This document shows positions 60,659-64,000 of a stretch of 64,000 bases of DNA, one piece after another. The notes beneath the pieces were generated by a model that saw only the letters and a program-made list of their open reading frames with translations, was not told where the DNA came from and ran no database searches. Made by a program: the position numbers and the translations under genes. The stretch's first letter is position 1. The number at the start of each line of letters is the position of its first letter. The DNA lies in NCBI RefSeq assembly GCF_011398925.1, contig NZ_AP022842.1, positions 2,778,001-2,842,000 on the forward strand, read 5' to 3'. This DNA is from Bacillus sp. KH172YL63. GTDB taxonomy: Bacteria; Bacillota; Bacilli; Bacillales; Bacillaceae_B.

Positions 60659-61118
60659 ACGGGTCTTCGCCCTTTTCTTCCTGTTCTTCATTTTCAACCT
60701 CATCGATACTCATCTGATCTTTAGAGACCTCCACATTGCCGTTTCCGTCCACTTGGTACTCAATACCTTCCGGACCTTCGTAAAACTCCTCAATGCTCAT
60801 CTGAGACTGCTGAATAGATAAGTTCACATTACGTCCAGCGTATTTATAAAGCTCCTGGGCTTTCTTCTCTGAATCTCCTTTTATCGCAAACTTCATGGTT
60901 GTCTTTTTGGAGTCGCGTTGAATGTTCATGAATTCAGCTGATGTCTCTCCAGCTGCACATCCTTCGATTTCAAAGAGGATGATGCTCCCTGCCAGTTCGT
61001 ATAAAACGGTAGTTGCCGTGTCTCCGTCTTCCTGGCCCTTAATTTCAAACTTCAAAACTTCCTTTTTGTCGTCTTTCTGCTGCATTTTGAAGAAAACGTT
61101 TAATTGAGTTTTGTTCAT
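60636..61118 (-). CDS. Hypothetical early phage protein
   Basis: 160 residues: MNKTQLNVFFKMQQKDDKKE, alternating strands (EVLKFEIKGQEDGDTATTVL), and a very acidic C-terminus (DEVENEEQEEKGEDPFEEKE). No recognised domain. Good GGGAG site. Early-gene position near recombination/replication genes; acidic tails are common in single-strand-binding or inhibitor proteins, but this is only suggestive. Confidence 0.6.
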   Translation of the reverse strand: MNKTQLNVFFKMQQKDDKKEVLKFEIKGQEDGDTATTVLYELAGSIILFEIEGCAAGETSAEFMNIQRDSKKTTMKFAIKGDSEKKAQELYKYAGRNVNLSIQQSQMSIEEFYEGPEGIEYQVDGNGNVEVSKDQMSIDEVENEEQEEKGEDPFEEKELH

Positions 61119-61131
61119 GATCTCGTCTCCC

Positions 61132-61302
61132 TTATTGTTTATTTTTGTCGAACGTCATTAGGCATCCCAAGCCATACCCGTGTTCTTTGATTTCACTCGT
61201 TTGAACCCAACCCCTGTCCTCGTGTCTTTCAATGACTCTGGCCAGTGTAGTCTCTGTCATTCCGAATACAATTTTATTTAGAGGCTTGTATTTTCGACTC
61301 AT
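61132..61302 (-). CDS. 56-residue phage protein
   Basis: MSRKYKPLNKIVFGMTETTL then ARVIERHEDRGWVQTSEIKE and GYGLGCLMTFDKNKQ. Overlaps the RuvC-like gene by ATGA. Strand-helix pattern as in small phage DUF proteins. Not recognised by name. Confidence 0.6.
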   Translation of the reverse strand: MSRKYKPLNKIVFGMTETTLARVIERHEDRGWVQTSEIKEHGYGLGCLMTFDKNKQ

Positions 61303-61868
61303 GCCTTCTTCTTCATATCTGATTTAGCTTGTATGATTGACTCAATAACCTGTGCCTTATTGACAGATAAACGTGATTCACCAGTCTCTTCTACCACGAA
61401 TAAATCACCGGCAATTTGAGCAAGAATATACGCGTCAACTACGTTGTCGCTTTTATGCTGGTACTCATAATCATTTACCACTGCTTGCATAACAGCTTTC
61501 TTTTTCTGCGGTCCTGTCAATCGTTTCTTGCTGCCTTTTTCACCGGTCCATCCAGTCACCCCTACATACTTTTTCACTGCATTTGGGGCAACCTCATAAT
61601 AAGGCAGCTTTCTTTTGTATAGCTCGTTCCGGATCCCGTGATGCAATCCCCCAGCAAACATTGCCTTCTGGGTGCTATACGGGAACCCTTCAATGCAGAT
61701 TATGTCACCAGGCTGTACATGGGCAATGATTTCGTTGATCAGGGTGATCATCCTTTTGGGATCCTGACTCCCGACACCGGTCAATTCCTTTTCTCTAAGG
61801 ACCATCCCACTTTCGTCCAAGGCAACAAATCCTGTTTTAGTCGATGGGTCAATACCGACAAATCTCAT
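61299..61868 (-). CDS. RuvC-like Holliday junction resolvase
   Basis: 189 residues, RNase H-like fold. Acidic residues in order: Asp in FVGIDPSTKTGFVAL, Glu in IICIEGFPYSTQKAM, and the Asp pair in HKSDNVVDAYILAQIA. Resolves branched DNA after recombination or before packaging. Overlaps both neighbours by four bases (ATGA). Confidence 0.87.
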   Translation of the reverse strand: MRFVGIDPSTKTGFVALDESGMVLREKELTGVGSQDPKRMITLINEIIAHVQPGDIICIEGFPYSTQKAMFAGGLHHGIRNELYKRKLPYYEVAPNAVKKYVGVTGWTGEKGSKKRLTGPQKKKAVMQAVVNDYEYQHKSDNVVDAYILAQIAGDLFVVEETGESRLSVNKAQVIESIIQAKSDMKKKA

Positions 61869-62050
61869 AATGCTCTCCTCCTTGCTTTTTCATTTTCGTA
61901 GACCTGTTCCAACTCTGTGAGAGTCAACTCATACAACTGGCTGCCATCTGGTGTTTTAAAATAGCCCATCTTAAGCAGCTCACTTTTATAAAAATCCATT
62001 TTTGCTTCAATGCCTTTTCTTAGCTGTCCGAATGGAATATTTGTAATCAT
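61865..62050 (-). CDS. FbpA-like small basic protein
   Basis: 61 residues: GIEAKMDFYKSELLKMGYFK followed by TPDGSQLYELTLTELEQVYE. The (Y/F)KTxDGxQLYELTLSEL pattern matches Fur-regulated basic protein A family members, which in B. subtilis take part in the iron-sparing response. Copies occur in phage genomes; role there unknown. AAAGGAGGAG upstream. Confidence 0.65.
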   Translation of the reverse strand: MITNIPFGQLRKGIEAKMDFYKSELLKMGYFKTPDGSQLYELTLTELEQVYENEKARRRAL

Positions 62051-62063
62051 GTATACTCCTCCT

Positions 62064-63395
62064 TTACATAAAGTTCATTTCTTCTTGTTTAACGAGATTG
62101 ATGAACTTTCCATATTCTTTAATGAAGCCCAGTTTTACAGTCCCCGTAGGACCGTTCCTTTGCTTGCTCACAACCAGCTCAGTTATTCCTTTAAGCTCTG
62201 AATCTTTGTAGTAATATTCATCCCGATACAAGAACCCAATGACATCTGCATCCTGTTCAATCTGTCCGGATTCCCTCAGATCGGACATCATCGGACGCTT
62301 GTCTTGCCGTTGTTCTACTCCGCGGGAGAGCTGGGAGAGAGCAACCACATTTACATTTAGCTCCCTAGCCATTGCCTTAAGGGTCCGGCTGATATCGCTT
62401 ATCTCCTGTAGACGGTTTCCTTTGTAACTCGCATTCCCCATGATCAACTGCAGGTAGTCAATCATGACCAGGAGCTTCTTGCCCGGGTTCTCACGTTTTA
62501 CCTTGCGGGCTTTTGACCATATATAATTGACTGTGACACTTGGTTTATCAAAAATATGTATGTCTAAGTTGTTTAGGATTCCAAGTGAGTGTGAAAGCTT
62601 TTTCCAGTCATGATCAGTAAAATCTTCACTTGCATTTCTCATCTTCTGAGCATCGATATTCCCTGAGATTGACACCAATCTCTTGAGCAACTGTTTCTTA
62701 GGCATCTCCAAGGAGAATATGCATGGGATGTCACCTTGTTCAGCAGCATTGTAGGCTACATTGAGAGCAAAGGCTGTCTTCCCCATTGATGGACGGGCCC
62801 CTATAATGATAAGATCGCTTTCCTGAAGGCCGCCGGTGAGCTTATTCAAATCATCGAATCCAGTTTGTATCCCAGTCATTTCATCTGTCTGGGTGCTTAG
62901 CTGGTCATACAGCTGATAAAGTTCTTCACTTATGCCTCCATCATCATCTCCTGCCTCAGCTTCCTCCAACTTCATCAATTCGCTGATTACTGTCTGGATA
63001 GCTTCGTGTGGATCCTCTTCAAGAAGTTGTTTTTTAAAATCATTTGCCAGTTGCAAGGACTTTCTTTTTCTCCAGTTTTCAAGGACAAGAGATTCATAGA
63101 ATTTGAAGTTTCGAGTAGTCGGCACTGACTCGGCCAGCTTCATCATGTATGAAACTCCACCGACTTTATCCATGCTCTTTTCAACTAGCTCAACAAGGGT
63201 CACGATATCGATTGGTTTTCCTTTTTCATCGAGCTTCTTCATGGCCCAGAAGATACGTTTGTTCTCAATGATGTGGAAATGATAGGACTGCAGCACACAA
63301 TCTTTTATCAAGTCTCCTTCCAGAAGAATGGATCCGATAACGGATTGCTCAGCTTCTACATTCACGATCTGAGGTTCTTCAGCCAGCTGATTCAT
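62064..63395 (-). CDS. dnaB-like: Replicative DNA helicase, DnaB family
   Basis: 443 residues. N-terminal domain (VNVEAEQSVIGSILLEGDLI), RecA-type ATPase with Walker A IGARPSMGKTAFALNVA (near residue 204), Walker B LLVMIDYLQLI, and arginine finger region SQLSRGVEQRQDKRPMMSDL. Unwinds phage DNA at the fork. The ATG overlaps the loader gene by 17 bp. Confidence 0.95.
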   Translation of the reverse strand: MNQLAEEPQIVNVEAEQSVIGSILLEGDLIKDCVLQSYHFHIIENKRIFWAMKKLDEKGKPIDIVTLVELVEKSMDKVGGVSYMMKLAESVPTTRNFKFYESLVLENWRKRKSLQLANDFKKQLLEEDPHEAIQTVISELMKLEEAEAGDDDGGISEELYQLYDQLSTQTDEMTGIQTGFDDLNKLTGGLQESDLIIIGARPSMGKTAFALNVAYNAAEQGDIPCIFSLEMPKKQLLKRLVSISGNIDAQKMRNASEDFTDHDWKKLSHSLGILNNLDIHIFDKPSVTVNYIWSKARKVKRENPGKKLLVMIDYLQLIMGNASYKGNRLQEISDISRTLKAMARELNVNVVALSQLSRGVEQRQDKRPMMSDLRESGQIEQDADVIGFLYRDEYYYKDSELKGITELVVSKQRNGPTGTVKLGFIKEYGKFINLVKQEEMNFM

Positions 63396-63759
63396 TGTTG
63401 TTCACCTCATCCGGGATATTTAGTATTTTCCTGATTTCAGCAAGTGCCTTTTCCCGCACTTCAGGACTTGCCGCATTTCTTCTGTTCCGTGCTCGCTCTC
63501 TGAGCATTTCATTTGTTTCTTCTACCGAGGGGACTGCCGGGCCTGATGGCACTTCTTCTTTTGAGTAATTAATCAACTCAGAAACTGTTGGGACAAATTT
63601 TGATTCTTGGGCAAGCCTATCAGCGTTATACAAGATGACTTCGGGATCCTTGTCCTTTAATAACCGGTGCCAGGTATCAATTTTTACCTGGTCGAAATAG
63701 AAGTTATTAAACACGTTTTCAAATAGGGTCATCACTTCAAAAACCTGTTTCTTATTCAC
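63379..63759 (-). CDS. Helicase loader/inhibitor, G39P-like
   Basis: 126 residues: MNKKQVFEVMTLFENVFNNF, KIDTWHRLLKDKDPEVILYN and ESKFVPTVSELINYSKEE fit the SPP1 G39P helicase loader family; a disordered C-terminal half follows. Brings the DnaB-like helicase to the replication origin. Lies between helicase and DnaD-like gene, overlapping both. Confidence 0.82.
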   Translation of the reverse strand: MNKKQVFEVMTLFENVFNNFYFDQVKIDTWHRLLKDKDPEVILYNADRLAQESKFVPTVSELINYSKEEVPSGPAVPSVEETNEMLRERARNRRNAASPEVREKALAEIRKILNIPDEVNNNESAG

Positions 63760-64000
63760 TTAAATCGAAATCCTCCTTGCTTGGCCTTTTTTTCGTTCCT
63801 TTACGACCATTACTTTTAAATGACTGTTCGAACTTCCTGGCATCATCTATAGTTTGTACCCCAGCTTCAACCCATTTTTTTAGGATGCCTTCTGTATAAT
63901 CAAATCCCTTCTTTTCTTTCTTAGCTGATAATTTCATGGCTGCTATAACCAAATCAGAGTCAAGATCTTCAATCCAGTTGTGAATCTGTTCGTACACATA
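63752..64000 (-). CDS. DnaD-domain replication protein, 5' part outside window
   Basis: At least 83 residues visible. YEQIHNWIEDLDSDLVIAAM, KKGFDYTEGILKKWVEAGVQ form the DnaD C-terminal domain; a Lys/Arg-rich tail follows. Phage replisome organisers carry an N-terminal winged helix that would lie past the right edge; the frame stays open to 64000. The GTG at 63997 is not the true start. Confidence 0.85.
   Translation of the reverse strand, partial: YVYEQIHNWIEDLDSDLVIAAMKLSAKKEKKGFDYTEGILKKWVEAGVQTIDDARKFEQSFKSNGRKGTKKRPSKEDFDLSE

Larger units (their letters stand above)
36668..64000. mobile_element. Siphovirus-type prophage integrated in comGA, right end outside window
   Basis: From the comGA break to the right edge every gene is phage-like and ordered as in a temperate siphovirus read right to left: replication, ArpU-type regulator, terminase, portal, protease, capsid, connectors, tail, lysis, accessory genes. 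Integrase, repressor/early control region and the other comGA half are not in view. The attachment junction lies within about ten bases of 36668. No tRNA is involved. At least 27 kb; a complete phage of this type would be about 40-50 kb. Confidence 0.93.

Noticed and set aside
36668..64000. Serine or tyrosine integrase gene within the visible prophage
   Set aside because: No frame with recombinase motifs was found; it should lie past the right edge.

Overview
The window comes from a low-to-moderate GC Firmicute of the family Bacillaceae. The left 36.7 kb follows the gene order of the Bacillus subtilis yqi/yqh/comG chromosomal region almost gene for gene (tlyA, dxs, ispA, xseB, xseA, folD, nusB, yqhY, accC, accB, spoIIIAH to spoIIIAA, efp, papA, aroQ, yqhR, yqhP, yqhO, lipM, yqhL, gcvPB, gcvPA, gcvT, yqhH, yqhG, yqzE, aroK, comG). 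Departures from B. subtilis are an OLE RNA plus its membrane partner gene oapA between ispA and dxs, a B12-dependent ribonucleotide reductase between yqhO and lipM where B. subtilis has mntR, and no yqhQ between yqhR and yqhP. These features suit an environmental, salt- or alkali-tolerant Bacillaceae; I cannot name the species.

Region 1 (1-7.6 kb, minus strand) is an isoprenoid/DNA-repair/folate operon: nusB, folD, xseA, xseB, ispA, OLE RNA, oapA, dxs, tlyA. A clear sigma-A type promoter lies just before the OLE RNA. Region 2 (7.7-8.6 kb) has no gene: it holds four to five tandem copies of a roughly 121-bp palindromic element whose stems covary between copies, then six 20-bp tandem repeats. 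Region 3 (8.65-17.2 kb) holds yqhY-accC-accB (envelope stress and fatty acid synthesis), the eight-gene spoIIIA sporulation channel operon with a sigma-E-like promoter, and efp. Region 4 (17.2-36 kb) holds papA-aroQ, yqhR, yqhP, yqhO, nrdJ under a pair of NrdR boxes, lipM, yqhL, the glycine cleavage operon with a tandem glycine riboswitch, yqhH-yqhG, yqzE, aroK and comGG to comGB.

Region 5 (about 36.67 kb to the right edge) is a siphovirus-type prophage inserted in comGA, exactly at the codons of the Walker A loop; only the C-terminal part of ComGA remains here. From the integration junction rightwards come small regulatory/accessory genes, lysis genes (M23-LysM endolysin, holin, XhlA), tail fibre and tail genes, tape measure, a tail-assembly chaperone pair with a -1 slippery site, major tail protein, head-tail connectors, HK97-type capsid, protease and portal, terminase, HNH nuclease, an ArpU-type late regulator, and replication genes (RuvC-like resolvase, DnaB-like helicase, G39P-like loader, DnaD-like protein). 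Integrase, repressor and the second attachment site must lie beyond the right edge. Several AT-rich accessory genes (morons), most with their own terminator hairpin, interrupt the late operon.

The points most worth a second look are the OLE RNA/OapA pair, the prophage that splits comGA (possible regulatory, reversible lysogeny of competence), the covarying tandem hairpin array, and the moron genes with shared architecture.
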